64,000 bases of DNA from Gemmatimonadota bacterium (GTDB lineage: Bacteria > Gemmatimonadota > Gemmatimonadetes > Longimicrobiales > Gaopeijiaceae). Position numbers and translations under genes: made by a program. This document shows positions 56,157-64,000 of this stretch, piece by piece. The notes below the pieces were generated by a model that saw only the letters and a program-made list of their open reading frames with translations, was not told the DNA's origin and searched no databases. Within the stretch, counting starts at the first letter, position 1; every line of letters starts with the position of its first letter. The DNA is taken from NCBI GenBank assembly GCA_027623325.1, contig JAQBXY010000015.1, forward strand, positions 18,729 through 82,728, given 5' to 3'.

Positions 56157-56953
56157 CACGACGAGGGATCTCCTGCATTTGGCCCGGCCGTGCGCCGCTC
56201 ATCGGTATGATCCACCTCCTCCCTCTACCGGGGGCGCCCCGCTGGGGTGGTTCGATGCAGGCGGTCATTGCCCAAGCAGTTTCCGACGCACAGGCTCTGA
56301 CCGAGGCCGGCTTCGATGGGTTGATGGTGGAGAACTACGCGGATATCCCGTTCTTTTCCGGACGGGTGCCGCCCGAGACGGTCTCGGGGATCACCGCAGC
56401 CGTGCTTGCCGTGAGGGCGGCGTCCCCCTTACCCGTTGGCGTCAACGTTCTGAGGAACGACGCCTCGGCGGCGATTGCGATCGCCGTTGTCACCGGCGCT
56501 ACCTTCGTGCGCGTGAACGTGCACGTGGGTTCGATGTGGACGGACCAAGGACTGATCGAAGGCAAGGCGGCCGAAACGCTTAGGCGTCGCGCCGAACTGG
56601 GAGCGGAGGTCTCGATCCTAGCCGACGTTCACGTAAAGCACGCGACCCCACCCACGGGGTCCGACCTTGCCGCTGCGGCGTCCGATACGTGGCATCGCGG
56701 TCTCGCCGATGCACTCATCGTGTCGGGGATCGGCACGGGCGTCGCTGCCTCGGCGGTGGACTTCGACACGGTGCGGAGCGCAGTCCCCGACGCACCGATC
56801 CTGGCCGGATCCGGGGTTTCCGATCGCGACGTCGCGGACGTTCTGGACCGTGCCGACGGCGCGATCATCGGCAGCTCAGTCATGTTCGAAGGGCTCGCGG
56901 GCTCGGGCATCGATGGGGTCCGCGCCCGCGCCCTCGCGGGCGCGCGCGGTTGA
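56153..56953 (+). CDS. BtpA/SgcQ-family protein
   Basis: 266-residue TIM-barrel protein of the BtpA family (PF03437). In cyanobacteria BtpA is needed for photosystem I stability; the biochemical activity is unknown, and the family also occurs in non-photosynthetic organisms. Recognisable features are PLIGMIHLLPLPGAPRWGG at the N terminus, DGLMVENYADIPF, VNVHVGSMWTDQG and ALIVSGIGTG near the C-terminal phosphate-binding end. It overlaps dinB by four bases, an unusual pairing. Confidence 0.88.
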   Translation: MTRRGISCIWPGRAPLIGMIHLLPLPGAPRWGGSMQAVIAQAVSDAQALTEAGFDGLMVENYADIPFFSGRVPPETVSGITAAVLAVRAASPLPVGVNVLRNDASAAIAIAVVTGATFVRVNVHVGSMWTDQGLIEGKAAETLRRRAELGAEVSILADVHVKHATPPTGSDLAAAASDTWHRGLADALIVSGIGTGVAASAVDFDTVRSAVPDAPILAGSGVSDRDVADVLDRADGAIIGSSVMFEGLAGSGIDGVRARALAGARG

Positions 56954-56966
56954 AGCTGAAGAGGAA

Positions 56967-56996
56967 ACGGGGCGGGCCCCACTGAGCCCGCCCCGT
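56967..56996. terminator. Bidirectional hairpin between btpA-like and AGCS symporter genes
   Basis: An 11-bp stem ACGGGGCGGGC (56967-56977) / GCCCGCCCCGT (56986-56996) lies between convergent genes. The minus strand continues with TTCCTCTT; no T tract follows on the plus strand. Confidence 0.65.
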
Positions 56997-57026
56997 AGTC
57001 GTCTCCCGGTCAGCCCCGGCCGCGGA

Positions 57027-58754
57027 TCAATCGCCGGAGGCGGCCCTCTGTTTCGCCGCCATCGCTTCGTACGGCTTCCGCTCGAAGTAACTGCGCGTCT
57101 CTTCGACCACCACGGGTGTGAGGAAGAGCAGCGCGATCAAGTTGGGCCAGATCACGATCGCGAGCGCGACGTCGCCGAGCGCCCATACCACGGCGAGGGG
57201 GAGCACCGCCCCGAGGTAGTGAGCGACTACGAACACCGCCTTGTATGGCAAGACGGCCTTCTGGCCGAACAGGTAATGCGCACATCGGTCGCCGTAATAG
57301 CTCCACGAGATGGCCGTCGAGATACCGAACAAGAGCACGCCGAACACGACGATGAAGTGCCCCCAGTCTCCGATCGGCGCCAGACCCGCTCGGAAGGCGG
57401 CCGCCGTCAGTGGTGCTCCGTTCTCGACCGCGTCTCCATACAGTGATGTGTAGGTAGTGCCGTCGCTGGCGACGGCCTCCCCCCGACCCGGAAACACCGT
57501 ACCCGTGAACAGGCGGGTCCGGTCGGCGTCAGAATACAAAGGCTCCACACTGGCCTCATGCCACGATACCAGTGCTGCGCCGACCCCTGTCGTCGTGTGC
57601 CGCCCATTCACGATCGAGATCTCGGCAGGTGCGTCCGTGCCTTGGTATCGATTCCCCTCGGTCATCGCCGTGTAGGTGATGTCGCCTCCACCGAGGGTGA
57701 GTTCCGTCGGGAAGCGCTGGTCGTACATACCGGTCATGACGATCACGAGTCCGGTGATCGAACAGATCACGATCGTATCGATGAACGGCTCGAGCAGGGC
57801 AACGACACCCTCCGACACCGGCTCGTCCGTCTTCGCTGCTGCGTGAGCGATCGGAGCGGAGCCCTGACCTGCTTCATTCGAGAACAGACCGCGACGCACG
57901 CCCCACATGAGGGTGACGACGAAGACTCCCGCCCCGACTCCTGCGACACCGGCCTGCGGATTGAACGCCTCCGCGAACACCGTGCCCACCGCTCCTGGTA
58001 GAGCGCCGATGTTGAGAAGGATGACGATCAACCCGCCCGTCACGTAGATCGCGGCCATGAACGGAGCGAGGAATGCAGTCACTTTCCCGATTCGGCCGAT
58101 GCCGCCCAGAATGACCGCCGCCACGATGGCCGCGGTAATCGCACCCGTCACACCCATCGGTATACCGAAGGTCGACGACATCTGGTCGGACACCGTGTTC
58201 GCCTGAACGGCGTTCCCGGTAAAGAACGCAGTAAATCCGAGCATGAGCGCGAAGAAGATCGCCACAGGCTTCCACGCCGGGCCGAGTCCTCGCTCGATGT
58301 AGTACATCGGGCCGCCGGCGACCGTCCCCACTTCGTCCGTGATCCGATACTTCTGTGCCAGCGTCACCTCGGAGTACTTGGTGGCCATCCCAAGGAGCGC
58401 GGTGACCCACATCCAGAACAGAGCGCCCGGCCCGCCCCAGTGAATTGCCATCGCCACACCGGCGATGTTCCCGATGCCGACGGTGGCGGACAGCGCCGTG
58501 GTCAGTGCCTGAAAGTGGGAGACGTCGCCCGGATCGTCGGGGTCGTCGTATCTCCCGGTTATGACGGCGAATCCGTGGCCGAGCCTCCTGATCTGGACGA
58601 AGCCCGTCCGAACGGTCAGGTAGAGACCCGTGCCGAGCAGGAGAATCACCATGATGGCGATGGTCTCCCCCCCTACGCGGGGTCCGATTTCGATGATGTA
58701 GGTGTTCGCGAAATCGACGATCGGCTGAAGGAAGCTGTTGAGGAACGACTCCAT
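57027..58754 (-). CDS. Alanine/glycine:cation symporter (AGCS family) with an enlarged loop
   Basis: Sodium or proton-coupled uptake of small amino acids, 575 residues with about 10-11 membrane helices. AGCS signatures are FQALTTALSATVGIGNIAGVA (about 81-101), GPGALFWMW, RRGLFSNEAGQGSAPIAHAAA (288-307) and WSYYGDR. Between residues 343 and 452 there is an insertion of about 90 residues with GGGDITYTAMTEG, NGRHTTTG and SYGD-like repeats where the family normally has a short loop. It probably faces the periplasm. The desaturase gene lies upstream on the same strand. Confidence 0.9.
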   Translation of the reverse strand: MESFLNSFLQPIVDFANTYIIEIGPRVGGETIAIMVILLLGTGLYLTVRTGFVQIRRLGHGFAVITGRYDDPDDPGDVSHFQALTTALSATVGIGNIAGVAMAIHWGGPGALFWMWVTALLGMATKYSEVTLAQKYRITDEVGTVAGGPMYYIERGLGPAWKPVAIFFALMLGFTAFFTGNAVQANTVSDQMSSTFGIPMGVTGAITAAIVAAVILGGIGRIGKVTAFLAPFMAAIYVTGGLIVILLNIGALPGAVGTVFAEAFNPQAGVAGVGAGVFVVTLMWGVRRGLFSNEAGQGSAPIAHAAAKTDEPVSEGVVALLEPFIDTIVICSITGLVIVMTGMYDQRFPTELTLGGGDITYTAMTEGNRYQGTDAPAEISIVNGRHTTTGVGAALVSWHEASVEPLYSDADRTRLFTGTVFPGRGEAVASDGTTYTSLYGDAVENGAPLTAAAFRAGLAPIGDWGHFIVVFGVLLFGISTAISWSYYGDRCAHYLFGQKAVLPYKAVFVVAHYLGAVLPLAVVWALGDVALAIVIWPNLIALLFLTPVVVEETRSYFERKPYEAMAAKQRAASGD

Positions 58755-58890
58755 GCGTTGCGTCCGTTGTGTTTGGATCGGAGGAGGGCGACCCGAGAGG
58801 GTCCCCTGGATTCACGGCGAGGAAGAATGCCCCGCCCCCTCGGTCAGGGCAAGCGAGGCGCCGAATCCCCCTCGACGGGAGTGGGGTGGG

Positions 58891-60189
58891 CTACGCCCCC
58901 GCCAGCGCGGCGTCGCAAAGGTGGGCCGCGACCGCGGCAGCCAACAGTTCATGCGCCCGATTCACGATCGCATCGATCGAAGGCGACTCACTGAACATCT
59001 CCTCGGCCTTCTCGCGGAGCTCCGGGATCGTCGGGAGATGAGGAAGCGATAGTTCCAGCAACGCCTCCTCCATCTGTGCGCGTGCCCGCTGGACCTTTTC
59101 GCTCAGGTCCTCGATGGCATGCGACTCCGCCCAGGCCTCTCGAACCGAGGCCGAGATGCTCTCCACGCTGAACGCCATGGCCAGCTCTCCGGCAACCTTC
59201 TCCACGACCTTGCGCCCCACGAGCGCCTCACCGCGTACGATCGCTTCGGGTGGAGTACGCAGATCCCACACGAGCCTGAACATCGACATACCCTTGAGCA
59301 CGTAGTACGACAGGTCGATCTCCCACCACCTGAACCCTTGGCGAGCTGAACTCTGATAGTGGTGGTGATTGTTGTGCCATCCCTCACCCAGAGTGATCAG
59401 CGCCAACCAGAAGTTGTTGCGCGAGTCATCTCCTGTGAGATAGCGCTGAGATCCCGACACGTGCGCGAGCGAGTTGATGAAGAAGGTGCAATGGAACAGC
59501 ACGACCGTGCTCCAGAAGAAGCCCACGACCAGCATCCCCCACCCACCGACAGCCCACACGCCGAAGCCGAGAAGAATCGCCGGCCCGTACATCTGCTTGT
59601 CCAACCATACGAGTTCCGGGAAGCGGGTGAGATCCTTCACGGTACGGTAGTCCGGCTCCCAGCTACTCGGGTTGAAAATCCAGCCCACGTGGGAATACCA
59701 AAATCCGTGCTGGCGAGGCGAGTGTACGTCGTGAGCCGTGTCGGAGTGCAGGTGGTGATGCCGATGAACGGCCGACCACCAGATCACCCCCCGCTGGGCC
59801 GAGGTCTGCCCCAGAAACGCGATCATGAACTGGAGCACGCGGCTCGTCTTGTACGACCGGTGACTGAAGTACCGGTGGTAGCCCGCAGTGATCGCCCACA
59901 TCCGAACCACGTAGAGCACGAACGCGACGATCAACGCCTGGACCGAAACGCCGGTCCAGATCGCTGCAAGACACACGAGATGTGTGATGACGAACGGGAT
60001 CGCCGCCGGGTAGACGACGTCATCGTGCGGTGCGTGCGCGTGTGCCAATTCGGGCTCCAGAGACCGGGTCGTTCCGTGGGGGTGGCAGCGGAAGGGTTGA
60101 AGCGGAAAGTAATTCGGCTCAGCGGCAGAACAAACGTTCTCGACGACCGAGAGGGGGCGTCGTGGAGTCACATGGAGTCGGCTCATCAC
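58891..60189 (-). CDS. Acyl-lipid/acyl-CoA desaturase (membrane fatty acid desaturase, SCD-like)
   Basis: Introduces a double bond (probably delta-9) in saturated acyl chains using oxygen and a di-iron centre. The three histidine boxes HRYFSHR (105-111), HRHHH (142-146) and HNNHH (272-276) match the stearoyl-CoA/acyl-lipid desaturase class, and four membrane helices surround them. At 432 residues it is longer than typical bacterial homologues (about 300-380) because of a 55-residue N-terminal extension and a C-terminal helical tail (about 320-430). The start is uncertain; no other ATG is near the conserved part. It is divergent from the SahR-like regulator, with 44 bases between. Confidence 0.9.
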   Translation of the reverse strand: MMSRLHVTPRRPLSVVENVCSAAEPNYFPLQPFRCHPHGTTRSLEPELAHAHAPHDDVVYPAAIPFVITHLVCLAAIWTGVSVQALIVAFVLYVVRMWAITAGYHRYFSHRSYKTSRVLQFMIAFLGQTSAQRGVIWWSAVHRHHHLHSDTAHDVHSPRQHGFWYSHVGWIFNPSSWEPDYRTVKDLTRFPELVWLDKQMYGPAILLGFGVWAVGGWGMLVVGFFWSTVVLFHCTFFINSLAHVSGSQRYLTGDDSRNNFWLALITLGEGWHNNHHHYQSSARQGFRWWEIDLSYYVLKGMSMFRLVWDLRTPPEAIVRGEALVGRKVVEKVAGELAMAFSVESISASVREAWAESHAIEDLSEKVQRARAQMEEALLELSLPHLPTIPELREKAEEMFSESPSIDAIVNRAHELLAAAVAAHLCDAALAGA

Positions 60190-60218
60190 CCCTTGAATCG
60201 CGGCCGTCCTGATATATC

Positions 60219-60238
60219 TTCATATTCACATTTATGAA
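60219..60238. promoter_or_regulatory. Inverted repeat overlapping the start of the SahR-like gene
   Basis: TTCATA (60219-60224) and TATGAA (60233-60238) form an inverted repeat with an 8-base spacer, and ATTCA/TGAAT inside it gives a second symmetry. The stretch is AT-rich (ATATATCTTCATATT) in a GC-rich genome and the right arm covers the ATG at 60234. Binding here would repress the gene itself and could also act on the divergent desaturase. ArsR-type proteins commonly bind such sites. Confidence 0.6.
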
Positions 60239-61178
60239 TACGACTGTTTCTATGCCGATCCTGGAGCGTGTCAGCGCGCTCGGAGACGAGGCGCAGACGC
60301 GGATTCTCACGCTTCTTGAACGCAGTGAGTTCACCGTCAGCGAACTCTGTTCCGTTCTGCAATTGGCACAGCCGAGCGTCAGCCGACACCTGAAGTCGCT
60401 CGCGTCGGACGGTTGGGTCGAAGCACGTATCGATGGACGGAATCGCCATTACCGCCTGAGTCCAGCCCTCGATGAACCCGCTCGGGCGCTCTGGCGGATC
60501 GTGCGGGACGAGATCGCGGCGAGCGGGGCGTACGCCGCGGACGGGGAACGGGCGCGTAGTGTGCTCGATCGTCGACGACTCCGATCGACGGCCTTCTTCG
60601 CGCAAACCGCCGAACGCTGGGATTCGATGCGGGCGGATTTGTTCGGCTCGGCTACCGGTCTGGCACCGCTGCTCGGCTTGATGGATCCGGCCTGGGTCGT
60701 GGGGGACCTAGGGACCGGGACAGGCGCGTTGAGCGCCTTGATCGCCCCTTTCGTACGACGGTTCGTCGGAGTGGATCGCTCCGCCGAAATGCTGCGGGCT
60801 GCGGCGATTCGGCTGGCCGACACGCCGAACGTCGACTTCAGGGAGGGAGACCTCGAATCGCTGCCGATTCGCGACGGGGAACTCGACCTCGCAATCCTAG
60901 CGCTGGTTCTTCACTACGTGGTAGATCCGCCGGCCGTACTGGCGGAAGTCCATCGTGCCCTGACCCCTGGCGGTCGGATTCTTCTCCTCGACATGAGGCC
61001 TCACGAACGCGGCGCCGTCTACTCCGAGGAGATGGGCCACGTGTGGCCAGGCTTCGAACTCGAGCGCGTCGCAGCGTGGCTCTCTGACGCTGGCTTCGCC
61101 AACCCTCGCGTCGCCCCCCTGGTCCCCGATCCGGACGCCACCGGCCCCCTGCTCTTCCTGGCCTCGGCCATCGCGTGA
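60234..61178 (+). CDS. SahR-like regulator: ArsR helix-turn-helix fused to a SAM/SAH-binding methyltransferase-fold domain
   Basis: 314 residues. Residues 1-95 are an ArsR-type winged helix ([20 protein letters not shown], then [15 protein letters not shown]). Residues 120-310 are a class I methyltransferase fold with the SAM-binding [10 protein letters not shown] (157-166), VVDP and [10 protein letters not shown]. Fused ArsR-methyltransferase proteins encoded beside ahcY are the SahR type that senses S-adenosylhomocysteine and controls methionine-cycle genes in Proteobacteria. The ahcY gene follows 46 bases downstream, which supports this reading. An ATG at 60252 could be an alternative start. 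Ligand and regulon are inference. Confidence 0.8.
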   Translation: MNTTVSMPILERVSALGDEAQTRILTLLERSEFTVSELCSVLQLAQPSVSRHLKSLASDGWVEARIDGRNRHYRLSPALDEPARALWRIVRDEIAASGAYAADGERARSVLDRRRLRSTAFFAQTAERWDSMRADLFGSATGLAPLLGLMDPAWVVGDLGTGTGALSALIAPFVRRFVGVDRSAEMLRAAAIRLADTPNVDFREGDLESLPIRDGELDLAILALVLHYVVDPPAVLAEVHRALTPGGRILLLDMRPHERGAVYSEEMGHVWPGFELERVAAWLSDAGFANPRVAPLVPDPDATGPLLFLASAIA

Positions 61179-61224
61179 CAAACAACCACACCGACGAACA
61201 CACTACATCCACACGAGAGGACCT

Positions 61225-62712
61225 ATGAGCGACGCAGCGACTGCAACGAAACCGTCCGCGACAGGGAACGTGACCCGGCCGGCCTTCAAAGTAGCGGATA
61301 TCACACTCGCCAAATGGGGGCGTAACGAGATCCGCCTCGCCGAGCAGGAGATGCCCGGCCTCATGGCGGCACGGGAGGAGTACGGTCCCAGCCAGCCTCT
61401 CGCGGGGCTCCGCGTCGCGGGTTCGCTGCACATGACGGTGCAGACCGCGGTCCTAATCGAGACGCTGATGGACCTCGGCGCCGACGTCCGCTGGGCCTCG
61501 TGCAATATTTTTTCGACCCAGGATCACGCCGCTGCGGCGGTTGCCGTGGGGCGAGATGGGACCGTGGCCGACCCGAAAGGCGTCGCCGTATTCGCGTGGA
61601 AAGGCGAGACGCTCGAAGAATACTGGTGGTGTACGGACCAGATGTTGACGTGGCCCGACGGGTCGGGTCCACACCTGCTCGTGGACGACGGCGGTGATGC
61701 GACGCTGGTAATCCACAAGGGGGTGGAATTCGCTACGGCTGAGAATGTGCCCGCTTTCGATCCCGACAGTGAGCCGGACGAGTGGCGCGTTATTCTCGAC
61801 CTTCTCCGCCAGACATTGACAGACGATCCCGGAAAGTGGGCGAGGATCGTGAAGGACCTCCGAGGGGTCAGCGAGGAGACGACGACCGGCGTCCATCGCC
61901 TCTACGAAATGGAACGGGACGGTTCGCTGCTCTTCCCAGCCATCAACGTGAACGACTCGGTCACCAAGTCGAAGTTCGATAACCTGTACGGATGCCGGCA
62001 CTCCGTCATCGACGGTCTCAACCGTGCGACGGATGTGATGCTGTCCGGCAAGACAGCCGTCGTGCTCGGCTACGGAGATGTCGGTAAGGGGTGTGCGCAG
62101 GCCCTCAAGGCCCAGGGTGCGCGTGTCTTCGTGACCGAAATCGATCCGATCTGCGCGCTACAGGCGTGTATGGAAGGCCACTCCGTCGTGACGTTGGACG
62201 ACGTGATCGCGAATGCCGACGTCTTCATCACGGCGACGGGCAACAAGGACATCATCACCCCCGCGGACATGGCGCGAATGAAGGACAAGGCGATCGTTGC
62301 CAACATCGGCCATTTCGACAACGAGATCGACATGGCCGGTCTGGAGAAGACCCCCGGCATTCGGAAGGAGGAGATCAAGCCGCAGTACCATGAGTGGACC
62401 TTCCCCGACGGGCACTCGGTCTTGATTCTGGCCGAAGGGCGTCTCATGAACCTCGGGTGCGCGACCGGCCATCCCAGCTTCGTGATGTCCGCTTCGTTCA
62501 CGAACCAAGTCATCGCCCAGATCGAACTCGCGACCAACACGGACCAGTACGAGGCAAAGGTGTACGTGCTCCCCAAACACCTCGATGAGAAGGTGGCGAG
62601 GCTACATCTCGACAAGTTGGGCGCTCGCCTCACCGAACTGAGTAGCGGCCAGGCGAAGTACCTTGGCGTGGCGAAGGACGGGCCGTACAAGCCGGATCAC
62701 TACCGGTACTAA
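61225..62712 (+). CDS. ahcY: Adenosylhomocysteinase (S-adenosylhomocysteine hydrolase)
   Basis: Reversible hydrolysis of SAH to adenosine and homocysteine, needed to keep methyltransferases active. The 495 residues include the N-terminal [15 protein letters not shown] and the NAD-binding [20 protein letters not shown]. The insertion-bearing long form (extra segment around 150-210) is present, and the C terminus ends in KPDHYRY as usual. GAGGACCT precedes the ATG. It follows the SahR-like gene and ends before a hairpin. Confidence 0.97.
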   Translation: MSDAATATKPSATGNVTRPAFKVADITLAKWGRNEIRLAEQEMPGLMAAREEYGPSQPLAGLRVAGSLHMTVQTAVLIETLMDLGADVRWASCNIFSTQDHAAAAVAVGRDGTVADPKGVAVFAWKGETLEEYWWCTDQMLTWPDGSGPHLLVDDGGDATLVIHKGVEFATAENVPAFDPDSEPDEWRVILDLLRQTLTDDPGKWARIVKDLRGVSEETTTGVHRLYEMERDGSLLFPAINVNDSVTKSKFDNLYGCRHSVIDGLNRATDVMLSGKTAVVLGYGDVGKGCAQALKAQGARVFVTEIDPICALQACMEGHSVVTLDDVIANADVFITATGNKDIITPADMARMKDKAIVANIGHFDNEIDMAGLEKTPGIRKEEIKPQYHEWTFPDGHSVLILAEGRLMNLGCATGHPSFVMSASFTNQVIAQIELATNTDQYEAKVYVLPKHLDEKVARLHLDKLGARLTELSSGQAKYLGVAKDGPYKPDHYRY

Positions 62713-62747
62713 GCAGCCCGTGGTAGGCCCGGGAGTAGCCCGGAGCG

Positions 62748-62778
62748 AGAGGGAGGCGTCGACTCGGCGCCTCCCTCT
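62748..62778. terminator. Bidirectional terminator between ahcY and the TSUP permease gene
   Basis: An 11-bp stem AGAGGGAGGCG (62748-62758) / CGCCTCCCTCT (62768-62778) lies between convergent genes. The plus strand continues with TCGCCGTTCC, which has no clear T tract, so efficiency is uncertain. Confidence 0.6.
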
Positions 62779-62800
62779 TCGCCGTTCCGACTACCGCCGG

Positions 62801-63559
62801 TCAGGCGACAAGGAGGCGTATTGCAAAAACCACGATCGCTGCGGTAAGAACGTTGCGGACCCACGCTTGGCCCTTCAGCACCTGAAGGTGAACCCCCAGT
62901 TTCGCGCCGAAAAACTGGCCGGCGGCCAGATTGAGTCCGGCGACCCAATCCAGCATGCCGTTCATCGCGAACAGGATCACGGACAGGGCTGTGAACGCCA
63001 TAATCAACGGTGCCTTGAGCGCATTGCCACGAACAAGATCCACTCCATTCGAAGCCATGAGCGCCAGGAACAGAAAACCAATTCCGGCCTGGATGAATCC
63101 GCTGTAGAGACCCACCCCGAAAAAAGCTCCTCGAAGCAGCCATCGCTTCGGTCCCGAGGGAGGCAGCGCCTCACCCCCTTCGGGTGGCTTCAACGGGCGC
63201 CAGATGATCCACGCGGCGGCGGTAACCAGCACGACCGCAAGCACACGTTCAAACGCAACGTCACCGATCCGGACCGCCCCCCACGTTCCGAGCGCCGTCC
63301 CCACGAGCGCGGGCGGCATCGCGAGCTTGAGCCAAGCTCCGGGAATCAGGCTTCGCCGATAGAAACTCGTCGTCGCGCCCATCCCTCCGATCAGAATCGC
63401 GATTCGGTTGGTCGCGTTGGCGATCGTGGGCGGGAGCCCAATGAAGATCAGCAGCGGAAGCGTGAGAAGGGACCCTCCACCTGCGATCGAGTTGAGCGTC
63501 CCGGCGAGAAGTCCAGCTCCGAGGAGCAGCAACGGCGTCACAAACTCCTGCGGCAACAC
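62801..63559 (-). CDS. TSUP/TauE-SafE family permease (sulfite exporter-like)
   Basis: Membrane permease with eight predicted helices. The GTG at 63559 (GGAG four bases upstream) gives 252 residues starting at the first helix; an open frame continues to 63649 but its 30 extra residues are charged and lack homology, and a TTG or GTG a few codons downstream is also possible. Family signature GLLAGTLNSIAGGGSLLTLP is followed by NATNRIAIL, and the second half repeats the pattern (LYSGFIQAGIGFL). TSUP proteins move sulfite, sulfoacetate, thiosulfate or similar anions; the substrate here is unknown. It converges on ahcY, which handles sulfur metabolites, but a functional link is speculative. Confidence 0.8.
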   Translation of the reverse strand: MLPQEFVTPLLLLGAGLLAGTLNSIAGGGSLLTLPLLIFIGLPPTIANATNRIAILIGGMGATTSFYRRSLIPGAWLKLAMPPALVGTALGTWGAVRIGDVAFERVLAVVLVTAAAWIIWRPLKPPEGGEALPPSGPKRWLLRGAFFGVGLYSGFIQAGIGFLFLALMASNGVDLVRGNALKAPLIMAFTALSVILFAMNGMLDWVAGLNLAAGQFFGAKLGVHLQVLKGQAWVRNVLTAAIVVFAIRLLVA

Positions 63560-63649
63560 GAGACTCCAGGTCAGAAGGGCGGCATCATCCTCGCCAAGAC
63601 GGGCCCTCGCGTCCACCCTGCAAGGGACTTCACCGGGGCTTCGCCCCAC

Positions 63650-64000
63650 GACCTATCCACTGTAACTTCGCAACCCTATGCCTCGTAAGGTAGCAAGTAT
63701 TTCGTAGGTCTTTGTATTGCAATCACTTACAGTGTTTCTGTGAGTATGTTGAAAACAATACTACTCAGAAGACTACTCACTTTGGCCTAGAAAATACTGG
63801 GCTTCAGTGCCTCCGAACCTCCCCCCCCTCTGCTGCCACTGGTGGGCGGTACTAGTGCAGGACCGCACCCATCGACGCCACTGAAACGCCGTTCCCCGAA
63901 AAATTCTGGTAGCTCGGGCGGGTCCCTTTTGCCGACAGGCGCGACCCCCGTACCGGGGGGCACCCCTATTCCATCGCCACTGACGCTGAACCAATAAACA
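63650..64000. other. AT-richer non-coding stretch at the window end
   Basis: About 350 bases beyond the TSUP permease region without a convincing gene. Features seen are two direct copies of ACTACTCA (63760-63767 and 63772-63779), an inverted AGTAT/ATACT pair around them (63743-63762), and CCCCC/GGGGG arms at 63945-63959. I recognise no tRNA, rRNA or CRISPR repeat. It may be the border of a mobile or strain-specific region that continues outside the window. Confidence 0.5.

Noticed and set aside
61179..61224. SAH riboswitch before ahcY
   Set aside because: The leader is about 46 bases with no hairpin resembling the aptamer; protein control by the SahR-like regulator is more likely.

Overview
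The window is one continuous stretch of a GC-rich, densely packed genome from a Gram-negative-type (diderm) bacterium. It has an outer-membrane secretin (PilQ), lipoproteins with lipobox signals and periplasmic proteases. The gene content (type IV pili with several sigma-54 activators, fused transporter/spermidine-synthase proteins, TMTC-like glycosyltransferases and a topA-trmFO-xerC-hslVU run) suggests Gemmatimonadota or a near relative. That placement is an inference from gene content; no rRNA or ribosomal protein gene is present to settle it.

Layout. (1) 1-2051, minus strand: nucleoside uptake and salvage (CNT transporter and purine nucleoside phosphorylase, cut by the window edge). (2) 2321-13234, plus strand: a protein quality-control block with DnaK, a membrane-anchored HtrA protease, tRNA-Leu(UAG), trigger factor, ClpP, ClpX, Lon, the ribosome-assembly GTPase EngB and a small lipoprotein. 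(3) 13242-25123, minus strand: a tightly packed housekeeping run, in transcription order aroC, aroK, topA, trmFO, xerC, hslV, hslU, gcvT, a MogA/MoaB-like gene and a sigma-54 activator with a degenerate receiver; many junctions overlap by 4 bases. (4) 25242-50279, almost all minus strand: a large type IV pilus locus. In transcription order it has pilS-pilR, a family 2 glycosyltransferase, two tandem TMTC-like membrane glycosyltransferases, the major pilin pilA, a second NtrB/NtrC-type two-component pair, minor-pilin operon B, (on the plus strand) a fused membrane/spermidine-synthase-like protein, minor-pilin operon A and pilMNOPQ plus a lipoprotein. pilB, pilC, pilT and pilD are not here. (5) 50428-64000: accessory and metabolic genes. 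These are a GT-C membrane protein, a flavin reductase-like protein, an M15-like/LysM secreted protein, Mn-type superoxide dismutase, DNA polymerase IV with a BtpA-family gene, an AGCS symporter, an acyl-lipid/acyl-CoA desaturase, a SahR-like ArsR-methyltransferase regulator with adenosylhomocysteinase, and a TSUP permease. The last ~350 bases are AT-richer and appear non-coding.

How it fits together. pilA has a good sigma-54 (-24/-12) promoter at 42532-42550, and three sigma-54 activators are encoded in the window, including an adjacent PilSR pair. The glycosyltransferase genes sit directly upstream of pilA, and the pilin has a Ser/Thr/Pro-rich stretch inside its predicted C-terminal disulfide loop. 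This suggests a dedicated pilin O-glycosylation system of TMTC (protein O-mannosyltransferase-like) type, which is the most interesting hypothesis in the window. The two minor-pilin operons share gene order and appear to be ancient duplicates. The SahR-like regulator next to ahcY, with an inverted repeat over its own start codon, points to local control of the methyl cycle.
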